From positions 15,354,531 to 15,418,530 of the forward strand of contig CM019708.1 of the NCBI GenBank assembly GCA_009760885.1: 64,000 nt of DNA, in the 5' to 3' direction. Position 1 is the first letter of the stretch. Each line of letters begins with the position of its first letter. The notes beneath the pieces were generated by a model, which was not told where the DNA came from, did not search any database, and saw only the letters and a list, made by a program, of their open reading frames with translations. Below are positions 1-12,899 of the stretch, piece after piece. The translations under genes and the position numbers were made by a program. Origin of the DNA: Achatina immaculata (taxonomy: Eukaryota; Mollusca; Gastropoda; Stylommatophora; Achatinidae).

Positions 1-2271
1 TCCTAGAACAGCGCTTTATTTTCCAGGCTGGCTGTCTCCACCCAGCCAGAATTAACGTCTTCAGCTTTCTGTAACTTCTTTAGTTTTCCGTTCCCCCCCC
101 CTCCTTTTTTTTAAACTCTACTTTCTTTCTCCTAGCTACCCCTCCCTACCACCATCCTCTTTTCTTCTCTGGCAACATATTGGTGTTTATAGGGTCTTGT
201 CCTATTCACCAGTTTCACATTTTCTCCCTGCAGGTGTTCATGTTCTTCAATCATTGTCTCTCCACTCCCCCTTCTCCTCTAGCAGCTGTCATGTTTCTAT
301 TGACCTTCCTCCTCTCTCTCCACCTCTTCTTTACGACTGGCTCTATCGGCTTATCCTTTGTGTGGCCCCGCGTTGTCTCTATGCATCTCCTAGTGGACAT
401 GCACTTCTGTTTCCTACTTCTGGAGGAGGCTTTATTACGATAAGTTCATCGCTTAGTTATCTGTTTTTGCCTCGTTTGTGCATGTAATCCTCGAAAAAGC
501 CTCATGCCCAAATATCGGACATTGTATGTATACATTCTCATACTTTCTATTCCTTTTTTCTCACTTTATTTACTCCCTCTGCCACTTTGTAAAACTACAC
601 CATACACCTCTATCTGTCTTACATCAGCCTACACAACACCAAATACAGACTTGCTTTACATCAGCCTACACAACATCAAAGACAGACTTGCCTTACCTTT
701 GCTCCCTGACTTGGTGCTGGGTCTGTAAATATGATTTTCTTCACCGATCTTTTCTGTGGCATCTTTTCTTGCTTTTGCTGAAACAAAATATTTGATCCGA
801 CTTAGACACAATTACTGTAAGTAAGTTTTCTGTCTAGTTTTAACATTTTGCTCTCTAAAAAAAAAAATTCACAAACATGACCCCCCCCCCCCCAACAAAA
901 TAAATACAGCTTGAACCTTCATTACTTTTATAATTAAGTACAAATTTATGATGCTGCAACAGTATATGTATGTACCAGGTGTCAATCTGAAATTAACGTG
1001 CACTGTTTCAGCATTAAGTCCATGTGACTGATTTCTATGGGCTTCTATGAAGCCTGAAAATCACTCCAGTTCCAAGTTTCCATGGATACAAAATGTTGAT
1101 GACATCAAGGCTTTCTGCCAACAAATCCTTTATCTCTAAATTTTTTTTTCACCAATTTCTCAACTTTTTCAGACATCCAATGTCATTAAAAAAAAAAAAA
1201 ACCAACAAAAAGAAGATACTATCACAGTATGAAATTAACCACAAGGCTGATATTTTAATTTTGCCTTACAATTTCCAAGTTAAATTTAATATTTCCAGGC
1301 CAACTTTACACCAACTAGGAAGCAGGAAATGGATGCCATAAAATGATTTCAAACCCAGCCCAACATATTCTCAGAAAAAAAACAAAACAAAAACATTAAG
1401 GAAACAGTTCTGGCTGCTCAGTTTTCAGGGTCTAAGGACACACTCATAGAAGAGTTTATGTATTCCAGGTGCCACATCACTAAACTGCTAATTTTTGCTT
1501 TTTAAATCAAAGCTGTGATATTTTCAATAATCTTTTCATCGGTTCAAAACACAAGTCCTTTAAGTAGAAACCATTTAAAATTCAATGCCTTCATAAGATA
1601 AGATAGGTGTATTTGACCTTTCTGTTTAAATAAAGTTTAAATTCATGTTTGAAATGAAAATAGTGCAATATTGTGGCAATAGCAAACAATTTTTTTAAAA
1701 CTGCGGATTTCAAGTTTCATTAAATTTAATCAAAACATTCTGTTTTTTATTTGTCTAAATCTCAATATATCACATAATACTGTTATCCATTATGAATGCT
1801 TACTGGTATATAGTTATGGGAGTGATGTCACAAATTTGAGAAAATCTGCTAGTGTATGGCTCCTATTCATCATTCTGGAATGAAATCTTTCTACTTTTGT
1901 GAACATGGACTGGGTGCAATCATATCACTTTATGTCACTGTATTTTTCTATAGCCTTTACATCATCAGTGTTATTCAGTAAACTTAAGCCAAGCCAAAAC
2001 TGTTACCTTTCCACTAACATAAAAACTAAAACATTCAAGCTCATAGTTTCCCATCACACACAAGCAGAAAACAAAACTGACAGTGAGTGCAGTATGTAGC
2101 ACTGAAACACCAGAAGAGCAACAACATAGCAAACATGTCACAATGAATTCTAACCAATTAGAAATGCAAACAAGAGTGGGAACAGAAAAAAAAAAAGCTT
2201 TCTGATGATATTGCCCACAAAAATAAGTCTCAACAAAGAAAGAAAATGCTTTTTAGAGAAAGTGAACTTAC
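1..2271. other. No gene recognised
   Basis: The stretch is AT-rich with poly(T), poly(C) and poly(A) runs and short chance frames. On the minus strand 1-80 reads as an open frame ending in TAG, but it lacks a pyrimidine-rich acceptor. The final Myb exon may lie here or beyond the edge; I cannot place it. Confidence 0.5.
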
Positions 2272-2302
2272 CAAACTCAAAATATGCAGAGCCTGGGATG
2301 CT
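2272..2302 (-). CDS. myb: Possible Myb exon 16 (31 nt)
   Basis: An acceptor ATGTTTTCAG and a strong donor TTTG|GTAAGT enclose 31 nt reading SIPGSAYFEF plus one base in phase 0, which follows from the exon at 6239. There is no family motif and the piece is very short, so chance is a real alternative. If it is real, the last coding exon lies below 2272 or outside the window. Confidence 0.4.
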
Positions 2303-4126
2303 CTGAAAACATGGTAGCTAGATGAAGCTTTGCTATTTCTAAATCAAAACATGCTGTTTAATAAATTCAGTGTAAAAAGTTGTTACAAACTATATTTTTT
2401 TGTATGTTACACTACAAGAGGTGGAATATATATGTAACAGGCAGACCTTGGTTTCTGATGGGGTTCTGTTCTGATGACCCCGTTGCAAAGAGTGAAAAAG
2501 GACATAAAGTGAATTTCATAGATGTGGACATATAGCTTCACTCTCAATAGACAGGCATGTTTTAAAACATAAAAATAAACTACAGTGACCTTGTAATTTA
2601 TACGCACATTTTTTAAAAAGTAGTTTTACATTTAAAAAAGTACTGTATATTCTTAGAAATATTTGTAACTTTACAAGAAGTCACCGGACAGACAGGCTGA
2701 AAGAGTAGCACAGAGCCATCCTAGTGAAGATTTTGTGAGACCTAGCTGGAGCAGCTGGATAGAGGGCTAAAGCTTTGAGGTTAATAAGGAGGAGTAATGC
2801 TGTACTTTTATACTGCTACAAAATGCTAATCAAATGAGAAAACACAAACACAAAGGCTGTCAGTGCAAAGCTGATTGTTGCAAGAATGACAGCATCAGTC
2901 TTCACATACAATAAAGTCAGGTCCTAGTAGTAATAGATGAAGAAGTAATAGATGATCATATAAGGCTATGGACTTGATACAACTGATAAAAATATTTAAT
3001 AAAAAAAAGCTAACCACAGATACTTGGAGATAACTTTTAAAGCAGAATTCTAAATCAAAAGAAAAGATGAAAAATAATGGTGCACATTACTCACATACTG
3101 GTATAGTTTCACATGCTGTACATACTATCCATTATATCATAACTATTGAAAACCTTCCACTTATTCCCATGAACTTACAGCTTCAATAGCATCAAGATAA
3201 CTTCTGCTGCAGCTATGGTCATTTCACAGCTTTAAAAGCTGGCATAAATGGAGTCAAATATCACTGAAGAGTTTGGAAATAAAATCCTTTTCAAAGCATA
3301 AGACTTGAAGACTTGCTTGAAAGAATGTTTATGTTCAAAACTTTGACAGGGTGAATATCTCAAACAGACAAATAAACACAGTTGAGGCCTGTTTGACAAG
3401 ATGATATATCAATCTGCCTTTCACTTTCTTGGACAAAAAATAAAGATAATAATCTAAGTGAAGTGAAAAAAAGATAAAATTTTACTATTATATGAAATTT
3501 TTAACTTACGGATGTGAAAGAAAACTGCAAGTTAAAGACCAGTTAAATGTAACTCTTATTTCTTTTGTTTTCAGCAACTCCAGAAAGTACAGAGACACTG
3601 AGGAGACAATACCTGCATACTGGCAACTGTAGGAAAACATGACAAGACTCAGAAACAAGATCAAAACTTCCATGTATAAAGCCAGAGAAACAGCACAGAA
3701 AGACTCTGGAAGGAACTACCTCTAGTAGACTGATGGCAGGTTAAAGAAAAAAGTATGGGTTTAATGCTACTTATAGCAAGCTAGACTACAGCACACAGCA
3801 TGTGTCTAGTGTACAGTGTTAGAAATGTTTATGTGTACTAGTAGCATGTGCACAAACAGTATTAGCAATATTTACAAGCTTGATCATACTAAACAAAGCT
3901 CTCTACTTCTACACTGAAGCAGCCATGATTCATTGTTAGTCATGAAAATAAAAGTTTTATGAACTTTTAATGATAACAATTTAGTACAACAAAAAGTTTG
4001 TAAGGTTAGGAAGATACATGTTAAAGTTAGTAACACATGTTAATTACACACAAAGCAATTATAAACAAAAATATGATAAATGTGTAATTTAACTGATAAC
4101 ACTTACTGATTTATTGACCATGATAC
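2303..4126. other. No gene recognised
   Basis: This is AT-rich, intron-like sequence with no long frame, no repeat family seen elsewhere in the window and no convincing splice pairs. Confidence 0.5.
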
Positions 4127-4890
4127 ATGGTTATTCATACATCCATGAAACATTTTTTTTAAAATTCGCAACAAATAAACTACGCAATGGATCATGACTA
4201 TTCTTACATCAAGAGAGAGAGAAACTCTTCAAGATTTTTAAAAAATAAAGCCTGTGCCCAGGTCTCCTGTGGTTTGCCACTAGAAGGCAGCAGTAGCAAA
4301 TATGGTGTTCAGTAAATGTGAGCAGTCAATCTGTGTTTAGGAACACGCAAGAACCTTGTCCATTGTGACTGTGCAGTGAAGATTTTGAGTGGAATTCCAG
4401 AAGGCAGCATCTTTTTTCAACAGTGTCAAGAAGTGCTATACGAAATTCCTGGATGAAAAGGGGTGGTGGTGGTGGTGGTGTGTCGCTGGTAAGCTTCTCT
4501 AACACGACTCACAGTTTCTTCTTCCCTTAGTCATGGACGTCTCTGCCGAGGAGCTGTGCTGACAGCCTTCATTCCAGAATTTTGCATAGCATTTCTTGAT
4601 ACTGTTGAAAACAGGTGCTGCCTTCTGCTCAAAATTGTTGCTACACAGTCACAACAGACAAACTTCTTGCGTAAACACAAAATGACTCTCACGTTTACAG
4701 AACGCCATATTTGCTACTGCTGCCTCCTAGCGGCAAACCACAGATCTGCATGCAGGCTTTATTTTAAAAAAAACTCGAAGAAGAGTTTCTCTCTCTCTCT
4801 CCTGGCATAAGAATAATCATGATCCATTAAGTAATTTATTTGTTGTGAATTTTTAAAATGTTTCACAGACTTATGAATAACCCTGTATAT
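4127..4890. mobile_element. Foldback (MITE-like) element with long inverted arms
   Basis: The left arm (about 4127-4460) and the reverse complement of the right arm (about 4556-4890) match along most of their length. The shared order is a GGTTATTCATA end, an ACAAATAAA segment, GGATCATGA, a GAGAGAGA tract, TAAAGCCTG, and GGTTTGCC-CTAG-AGGCAGCAGTAGC. The loop between them is about 100 bp and includes a GGT repeat. No transposase frame is open. The ends (ACAGGGTTATTCATAAG type) suggest a mariner-like or other DNA-transposon derivative. The arms have diverged, so it is old. Confidence 0.75.
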
Positions 4891-5635
4891 TGTACTGTTT
4901 TTAAAATTAACAGCTATGTTTTTTTCCTCACACTGCTTTTACTGTTGCCCTTGAAAATGTTTTTTGCCAAAAAAACCCCAAAAAACTATAGTTATCTTTT
5001 ATAGTTTTTCTTTCTTTTTTCTTTTCTGATCACGTTTACTTTTACCTTTTTTTGTCCCTTTCATAAAACAACACCCAACACCCTCGTCCCCTACTTTTAG
5101 AATAAGCCATATATATATATATATAATAAAATCAGTACTTCCCCCGCCCCCCAAATACTGGCTGTCTGCTACTGCTTTACATGGCTCACTAAGTGCACAT
5201 AAATGCACCTGAAATTGCCAATTCATTTAATAAATTTGCTTCTTTCGTTCTGTCTAGATGAAGTGTGACAGCCAGAAGCAGCATGCAGTCTGACAAATTC
5301 ATGACTTTATGAAGTAGCTTTATCAATCTATGTCCGAGCACCTTACATAAATTTGCACATTCCAGACATGCTATGAGGCAGCTTTACTGATCTATATCCA
5401 GGCCCTTCTATAAATATTCACACTTCAGACATGCTATAGGCAGTTTTATTGATAAAAAGTTCAAGTCATTGACACAAATTTAATCATTTCTGACATGCTC
5501 CATTTAACAGATGTAACTTCTTACAAAAACAAAAAAAAACTATAAAAACTAACGTTCAGATATTTCAATAATCTGTTGTGACATTATCTCAACTAAAACT
5601 GGCTGGTATGAAATCATAAGATCTCGCCTCATGAG
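4891..5635. other. No gene recognised
   Basis: This is low-complexity AT-rich sequence with a short (TA)n run near 5110 and a loosely duplicated segment at about 5330-5450 (GACATGCTAT, GGCAG). No coding signal is visible. Confidence 0.5.
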
Positions 5636-6189
5636 TGACAATAACCAGTTATTCTGTTAACAATTTAGGTTACTTTCTTGTACTTGGATACAGTTACTCT
5701 GTTAACAAGTTAGATATGTTGTATGGTGATAGTGTGTGACAATAACCAGTTATTCTGTTAACAAGTTAGATATGTTGTATGGTGATAGTGTGTGACAATA
5801 ACCAGTTATTCTGTTAACAAGTTAGATATGTTGTATGGTGATAGTGTGTGACAATAACCAGTTATTCTGTTAACAAGTTAGATATGTTGTATGGTGATAG
5901 TGTGTGACAATAACCAGTTATTCTGTTAACAAGTTAGATATGTTGTATGGAGATAGTGTGTGACAATAACCAGTTATTCTGTTAACAAGTTAGATATGTT
6001 GTATGGTGATAGTGTGTGACAATAACCAGTTATTCTGTTAACAAGTTAGATATGTTGTATGGTGATAGTGTGTGACAATAACCAGTTATTCTGTTAACAA
6101 GTTAGATATGTTGTATGGAGATAGTGTGTGACAATAACCAGTTATTCTGTTAACAAGTTAGATATGTTGTATGGAGATAGTGTGTGACA
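5636..6189. repeat. 56-bp minisatellite, about 9 copies
   Basis: The unit begins GACAATAACCAGTTATTCTG and contains GTTAACAAGTTAGATATG. Copies are nearly identical; some carry GGAGATAG in place of GGTGATAG. The first copy is diverged. It lies immediately beside the possible exon at 6239-6346. Confidence 0.95.
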
Positions 6190-6238
6190 AAGCATGACTG
6201 ACACCATAACAGCCAACATCCCTTCAGCATCTTGTTAC

Positions 6239-6346
6239 CTTATGGGGCATGCAGAAAACTTCCTCTAGAACTTCTTCTGGAAGCGTTTCCTGGATGATGG
6301 ATGGTGGAGACAGAAGCAAGCTAGAATCTCCAGCCAGTGATTTGCT
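6239..6346 (-). CDS. myb: Possible Myb exon 15
   Basis: Thirty-six codons read SKSLAGDSSLLLSPPSIIQE and then TLPEEVLEEVFCMPHK. The acceptor is ACTGTATAG and the donor CATAAG|GTAACA. The exon enters and leaves in phase 0, as exon 14 requires if its donor at 15713 is used. The order of hydrophobic, Pro and acidic positions loosely recalls a C-terminal segment of c-Myb, but identity is too low to prove it. It could instead belong to an unrelated minus-strand gene. The sequence does look protein-coding; the other frames contain stops. Confidence 0.55.
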
Positions 6347-7599
6347 CTATACAGTACAGAAATACAGTGAAAAAAAAAAAAAAGATAACATAAGAAATAA
6401 AATTCTTCATCTGACAGGAATAATAGTTTGTATCAATGACAAAAAACTTAAGATATTTCTAATCATTATCATTAGTCACTCTGCACAAAGGCAGAGAATG
6501 CTACAACCAACCTGGTCTTGAATCTTACTTCTAATTTTCCATCTTGCCTTTTGTACTTTGAAGTTCCGACATTTTTTTTTTTTTTTTTTGGCCATTAAAT
6601 CAGTTTCTCCCACTAGAGTCTTTTCTGCTGCTGGTCTCTGTCATCAATTCTTTCTAACATGTACGGTATGGTCCTATTGATCCAGTCTCATCTGCTTTAT
6701 CTCAGTCATTTATTCCTTTATGTTCTTGGATTTCTCTGCCTTACTTTCTGAGCTATTCTTCTCATAGCTTTGCTCTCAATAACCACTCAGAATTCTGTCA
6801 GCAATATATTCTGTAGCTGTGTTTACTTACAAGGCTGAATCAATGCATTTTTTTTTCATATATATTTTCAGGCAAAGTTTGTGTAACTGTATGACTGATG
6901 TAGCTAATGCTATCTATTTGTTAGCAAATCTTTATTCTAATATAAATTTCACTTATAACAAAGGTTCAGCTAACATGAGTGTTACTATGTAAAGTTCAAC
7001 AAACATCAACTTCAGTTATTCTGTATACCAAAATAAAACCAATTTTGGTCAACTATTCACATTTTTATTCTGAAGCATGTTATATAGTTCCCCACTGTGG
7101 GATAAGCTATGAGAAAAAAAACCCCAAAACATACAGGTCTGATGATGGGCAGCATTTAATAAAAATAGGAAACTTACAGGTGTTTCAGGTGAGTGGAACA
7201 ATGACTCAGTTGTTGTTTCATGTTCTTGAGATAACTTGTTTTCCAGTGATTGCCTGACCCGCCAGTTATGCTGAATGTGCTGCACACATAAACACATACA
7301 TAAGACTCTAAACTACAAGAACTAACATAAACACATATATAAGACTATAAATTACAAGAACTAATGTTCCTCAAATCTGTTTCAAGATATCTCATTTTTC
7401 TTCATCCAATTATCATCATAACTACCACCATTTTTTTGAGTTCATAAAAGTTACTTAACATGTGGCTAAGTTATCTGAACTTTTCCCCCATGTGGTATCC
7501 GGGATCTGCAAAGAATAGGAATACTGTACACTACCATGTACGATCATAAAAGGTGACTAAGGAGGGTTCAGCATAGGGCCAGCAACCCTATCTGGTAAA
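6347..7599. other. No gene recognised
   Basis: This is T-rich intron-like or intergenic sequence with poly(T) at about 6574 and a short direct repeat (CATAAACACATA-ATAAGACT) at about 7290-7350. No supported gene. Confidence 0.45.
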
Positions 7600-9588
7600 A
7601 AAACCTATCAGACTGATACAGAAACAGAATCATGGGAAGAGAAGGAATTGGAGAAATAAGTGAAAACAGAGAAAGACTGTGCAGTTTCTGTGAAGAAAAC
7701 ATGATGACCATCGGAGGGTCAATTTTCCAACATAAAAGCATCCATAAAGTGACTTGGAGGTCCCCAGATAAAACCACAGAAAACCAAATCGATCACATTC
7801 TAATAAACAACAAGTGGAACAGGTCACAACAAGATATAAGAGCAAGGAAAGGAGCAGATGTAGGAAGTGATCACAACCTTCTGGTAGCAAAAATAAAACT
7901 AAAATTAAGGGAAGCCAAAATCAGAGAACACAGAAAGACACGTTTTGATACAGGAAAACTGAAAGACCAGCAAACAAGAAATGAACTCTCAATAGTACTT
8001 AAGAACCACTTCAGTGTCCTACAAGACGAAGCAGAAATGTCCATACTAGAGTTCAATAAAACACTACAGGAAACAGCAAAAGAGGTGCTGGGATATTAGA
8101 AACGGAGAGAAGAGGAATGGATAAGCAAGACCACATGGGAAAAGATAGAGCAAAGAAAGGAAATCAAGAAAAAATTACTGAACACCAAATCACAAAGGCT
8201 AAAAGAACAAGTTTTAAGTAATTATGCACAAAAAGACAAAGAAGCGAAGGAATCATGCCATCAAGATAAAAGTCAGTACTATGATAACTTTGCAGAAGCA
8301 GCAGAGAAAGCAGCATATGCAAATGATATGAAAACCGTATACAAAATCACAAAGCAGGTGACAGACAACTTCAGCACAAGATGTGAGAGTGCAGTAAGGA
8401 CACATAAGGGACAACTGGTCAGTGGAGAAAGAGAACAAATTGAAAGATGGAGGGAACACTTTAACACCCTACTAAACAGAACACAAGCAGCACAAACAAT
8501 AGACATACCTGAAGCAAAAGTGGAACTAAACATCAATACAGGACCAATAACAATAAGTGAAGTAAAGGAGGCAATAAATAAGCTAAAATCAGACAGGGCA
8601 CCAGGTGAAGATGAAGTGACTGCTGAGATGTTGAAAGCAGAAGAAACAGAAACACCAAAACAACTCTGCCAGATACAATTTTGGGATCTAGAAAAAGCTC
8701 CAGAAGAGTGGAAAACTGGCCTTATAGTAAAACTACCAAAGAAGGGATTGCGGGAACTGGAGAGGCATTACCCTACTGCCACTCACCAGTAAAGTATTTT
8801 GCAGAATAATCAACAACAGAATTGTACCAACACTTCAGGAAAAACTTCGGAAAGAGCAGGCAGGATTTAGAAAAGGAAGATCATGCATAGACCACCACAT
8901 ATTTGTACTTAGACAAATATTAGAACAGGCAAATGAGTGGCATAGCACAATATATGCATTGTTTATAGATTTTGAGAAAGCCTTTGACAGTGTCAACAGG
9001 GATGCACTATGGAAAATCCTAAGATGGCATGGCCTCCCCCATAAGAATCAAAGTCTATACGAGGGTTTTCAGTGCAAAGTGATCTGTGAAGAACATACCT
9101 CCAGCAGCTTTAGGGTACACACAAGAGTGAAGCATGGATGTGTACTATCACCAACATTATTTATCTTGGCAGTAGACTGGCTAATGAAGGAGGCAACATC
9201 AGACAAACGCAGAGAATTACAATGGATCCTTGACACAGGAGGACCTTGACTTTGCGGACGACATTTGTCTACTATCAAGCAGCCACAAAGATATGCAAGA
9301 TAAAATAAACAAGCTAACTCGGAATGCAAACAACATAGAAAACATCAACGTAGGAAAGACAAAGTTAATGAAGCAAAATGTGAACAACAGAAATGTACTC
9401 AGAGCAGATAGCAAGTTAGAGGAGGAGATCAATGAATTTGTGTATCTTGGCATTAGAGTAGTAGAAAATGGAGACAGCACAGAGGACATCATCAGCAGAC
9501 TTACTAGAGAAAACCAGGCACTTGCAATGCTACAGACTATATGGAAATAAAAAAAACTAACCATGAATAAGAAAATCAGGATATTTAA

Positions 9589-10285
9589 CTCATTCCGTGC
9601 ATTTGGTCGATATAGAGACTCTTCCGGTATCCCGAAGCTACCATATGGTCATTATAGTGACAACTGTTTGTTTCAATAAAACAACTGGTGTAACATTTAG
9701 ACTGTACATATTTCGTCCGCGATTCCGGTGACACTTTTCAAAATGGTGAAAGAGTGCCTAGTTACGAGCGATGCCAAGTGAGAAAAAGGAATAGAAAGAC
9801 TGAAATTTTTCAATTTTTGATGATGTAGATAGGGGTATGGACATGGCCTGTGACCACCCCACTGCTCTTGAATGTATCCCAAGTAGATCTAGACATATTT
9901 AGACGACTGGAGAAGTAGTTAGAAGGTTATTTCAGACATTAATTTAGCGAGAATGCAACATAGAATCAGAATACGAGATCAACAAGTAGATCTACACATC
10001 TCAGATGGTAAGTAGTGGTAAGTAGTGCAGATCTAGACCTTGCCGATGGTGAGCTGGCCACAATCAGTGTCTAAAAACATCACATTACTTCTTTTTTCCT
10101 AAAAAACTCTACATTTATGAAATTTTCATTCATTTAGCTATACTTTGAAACATATTAAGTATACAGAAGTATATATGCTGTTTTCCATTCCATTTTATAA
10201 CTATACCCCCTAACATATCAAGACCCGCGTTTTTACTCCCGCACTCCAGAATACGTCCGTGTTTCTTCCTCCAGCACGGGAAGAG
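9589..10285 (-). mobile_element. TTAA element (piggyBac-type MITE), copy 1
   Basis: The element is flanked by TTAA on both sides (9585-9588 and 10286-10289). Its termini are inverted: CTCATTCCGTGC on the left and GCACGGGAAGAG on the right. TTAA duplication is the hallmark of piggyBac transposons. Removing the element and one TTAA rejoins the LINE A frame. It has no open transposase. Its right end, reversed, matches the left end of the element at 27807 (GCGGGT-TTG-GATAT, then GGGGTATAGTT), so it lies in the opposite orientation. Confidence 0.9.
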
Positions 10286-10706
10286 TTAAGAGTAATGTTC
10301 TAAGTGTACTACTCTATGGAAGTGAATGCTGGAAAATCGCCAAAACCATAGAAAACAAGTTGATTTCTTTCCAGACTAAATGTTTACGAAGAATTAGAAA
10401 AATATTTTGGCCAAACACCATAAGAAATAACATCTTGTTGCAGAAATGCAGATGAAGCCAATGACAGCAATTATTGAGGAAAGACGCTGGCGATGGTTGG
10501 GACATGTGCTCCAAATGACTGACAACTCACTACCAAAAATAGCACTAAGATGGACACCACAGGGGAACAGAAGTAAGGGTAGACCAAAAGAGACATGGAG
10601 AAGAATAACAGAGAGGATGTTGAGCAACAGAGGGCTCACCTGGGTAAGAGCAGAAAAAAAGGCAAAGGACAGGCATTTCTGGAAAACCCTTGCCCTGGGC
10701 ACTTAA

Positions 10707-10710
10707 GGGG

Positions 10711-10746
<36 letters not shown>

Positions 10747-10772
10747 TGTGAGGAGAAAGCGAGGAGAGAGAG
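10707..10772. repeat. (GA)n microsatellite after LINE A
   Basis: A purine run of GAGAGA with GAGGAGAGAG interruptions lies directly after the LINE A stop codon. Other LINE A copies carry a shorter GA/CT run at the same place, so it grew from the element's tail. Confidence 0.85.
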
Positions 10773-11071
10773 ATCTGAACTTTTATTAATGCCTGTTATG
10801 TGCATAGCTCAATGGTACTGAACTAAAGTTTAAGTGTGAAGGTTGGGACATGAAAGGTAAACTTCAGACCGATCAGTGTGACCAATTCTTTACTCTCTGA
10901 AAATAAGATTTGTTTGTTATCACATTACTGAATATGTAACTGTCTATGTTTCTTGATTTTATAGAGTTGTTGGTGGTGCTTTCTTCTTTCTCGGTGAACT
11001 CAAATTTAGGCCTAGAACTCACAAAGGGTAACTTCTATAAACTGAAATTTAGGTACTAATACCACACAGGG

Positions 11072-12062
11072 TCTTTCATTCATTCATTTGCATGTCCCTT
11101 GTGGAACTTTGCCTCCCAAACAGCACTCCTGTAGGCCTCTTGGTTGTGAGCAAGATACCCTGCTGCATCCATTTGCAGATCATCAACGATGGCTTGCAGC
11201 CATCTTCGTCTTGGTCTTCCTCTCTTTCTTTTTCCCATTATGTACCCTTCCAAGACGGTCTTCTCTAGATTATCATGATGTTTAATGCGTCCAAAATATT
11301 TAAGTTTTCTCTCTTTAATCCTTTTTACTAGCCAGCTTTCTTCAATATTAAGTTCCTGTAGTATAGATATATTTGTTCTTTTTTGTGTCCATGATATTTG
11401 AAGAACTCTTCTGCAGCATTTACATTCAAAGGCATTTATGTGTCTCTCAGCTGTTTTGTTAAGTGTCCAGGTCTCACAGGCATATGTTGCGATGGGAAAG
11501 ATGCATGCCCTTAAAAACCTTATTTTTGTGGTTCTGTCTGCTCCTCTCCAAAGATTCTTTGTTTTACCTTCTGAAGAGCGACAGATGTCCTCCTTTTAAT
11601 TTCCCTCATCGTATCTCCATTATTAGTTAGTAGTGATCCAAGATATTCAAAACTCTCCACTTCTTCCAGCCATAATTCAGCTGCCTTGTTTGTTTTGCCA
11701 GTTGTCATCAATTTAGTTTTCTTTGCATTAAGATAGAGGCTTTGTTCTTCGCTGTTCTTACGGACTGACATAATTAGTTTTTCCATTCTTTTTTGTGTTG
11801 TGGACAGCAATACTGTGTCATCAGCATATCTAATCTCTGGTATTTTATAACTTCCAACTGTTATGGCATTGTAATATTCTTTGTCTACGTCTTCCCTAAC
11901 ATTCCTCATTATATTTTCAGTATACAAGTTAAATAAGTAGGGTGACAATATGCACCCCTGACGGACCCCTTGTTTTATGTTAAACCAAGTTGTTGTTTCA
12001 CCATTTATTCTTACTGCTGCTTGTTGGTCTAGATACAGCACTGATGTTAATTGTATCAAATG
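11072..12062 (-). mobile_element. LINE C, copy 1 (3' part of reverse transcriptase)
   Basis: The minus frame at 11520-12059 encodes the RT palm and thumb: IKQGVRQGCILSPYLFNLY, then the catalytic IRYADDTVLLS, then ESFEYLGSLLTNNGD. Below 11520 the C-terminus continues in broken frames (GRIKHHDN, GKRKRGRPRRRWLQA, LAHNQEAYRSA). The tail is a (TTCA/ATTC)n repeat at 11075-11090 read on the plus strand. The copy is 5'-truncated and sits inside the minisatellite. Confidence 0.9.
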
Positions 12063-12899
12063 TTACCCACACAGGGTAACTTCTATAAATTGAAGCTTAG
12101 GTCCTGATACCACACAGGGTAAATTCTATAAACTGAAGTTTAGGTCCTGATACCACATAGGGTAACTTCTATAAACTGAAGTTTAGGTCCCGATAACACA
12201 CAGGGTAACTTCTATAAACTGAAGTTTAGGTCCTGATACCACACAGAGTAACTCCTCTGAACAGAAGTTTAGGTCCTGATACCACACAGGGTAACTTCTA
12301 TAAACTGAAGTTTAGGTCCTGATACCACACAGAGTAACTCCTCTGAACAGAAGTTTAGGTCCTGATACCACACAGGGTAACTTCTATAAACTGAAGTTTA
12401 GGTCCTGATACCACACAGAGTAACTCCTTTGAACAGAAGTTTAGGTCCTGATACCACACAGGGTAATTTTGGTGAACCAAGAGCTGGACACACATAGGGT
12501 AACTTCGGTGAACCAAGTGCTGGACACCACATAGGGTAACTTTGGTGAACCATAGGGTAACTTTGGTGAACCAAGTGCTGGACACCACATAGGGTAACTT
12601 TGGTGAACCAAGTGCTGGACACCACATAGGGTAACTCTGGTGAACCAAGTGCTGGACACCACATAGGGTAACTTTGGTGAACCAAGTGCTGGACACCACA
12701 TAGGGTAACTTCGGTGAACCAAGTGCTGGACACCACATAGGGTAACTTCGGTGAACCAAGTGTTAGACACACATAGGGTAACTTTGGTGAACCAAGTGCT
12801 GGACACCACATAGGGTAACTACGATGAACCAAGTGCTGGACACCACATAGGGTAACTTTGGTGAACCAAGTGCTGGACATTGCATAGAATAACACAATA

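Larger units (their letters stand above)
7600..10800 (+). mobile_element. LINE A, copy 1 (5'-truncated, broken), interrupted by a TTAA element
   Basis: This is a non-LTR retrotransposon. The C-terminal half of an apurinic-type endonuclease is visible (TWRSPDKTTENQIDHI, then ADVGSDHNLLVAKI, from 7632). The reverse transcriptase follows in pieces (FIDFEKAFDSVNRDALWKIL from 8962; DFADDICLLSS near 9245). A C-terminal tail (RWRWLGHVLQMTDNSLPKIA, about 10480-10706) ends in TAA. Frames shift at about 8100, 8790 and 9240, so no full protein remains. The 697-bp element at 9589-10285 splits the sequence between the RT and the tail. A GA-rich run follows the stop. The clade is not resolved. Confidence 0.9.

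Noticed and set aside
1..80. Minus-strand open end (LQKAEDVNSGWVETASLENK, then a stop) as the last Myb exon
   Set aside because: The upstream minus sequence is purine-rich and gives no acceptable acceptor, and the phase from the exon at 2272 could not be confirmed.
5636..6189. CRISPR-like array
   Set aside because: Units are contiguous with no unique spacers; it is an ordinary eukaryotic minisatellite.
12355..12895. Three overlapping minus frames of 122-165 codons with WFTKVTLCGVQHLVHQ repeats (also 14483-15148)
   Set aside because: They are the three readings of a stop-free 37-bp tandem repeat; no flanking coding sequence, splice pattern or start context.
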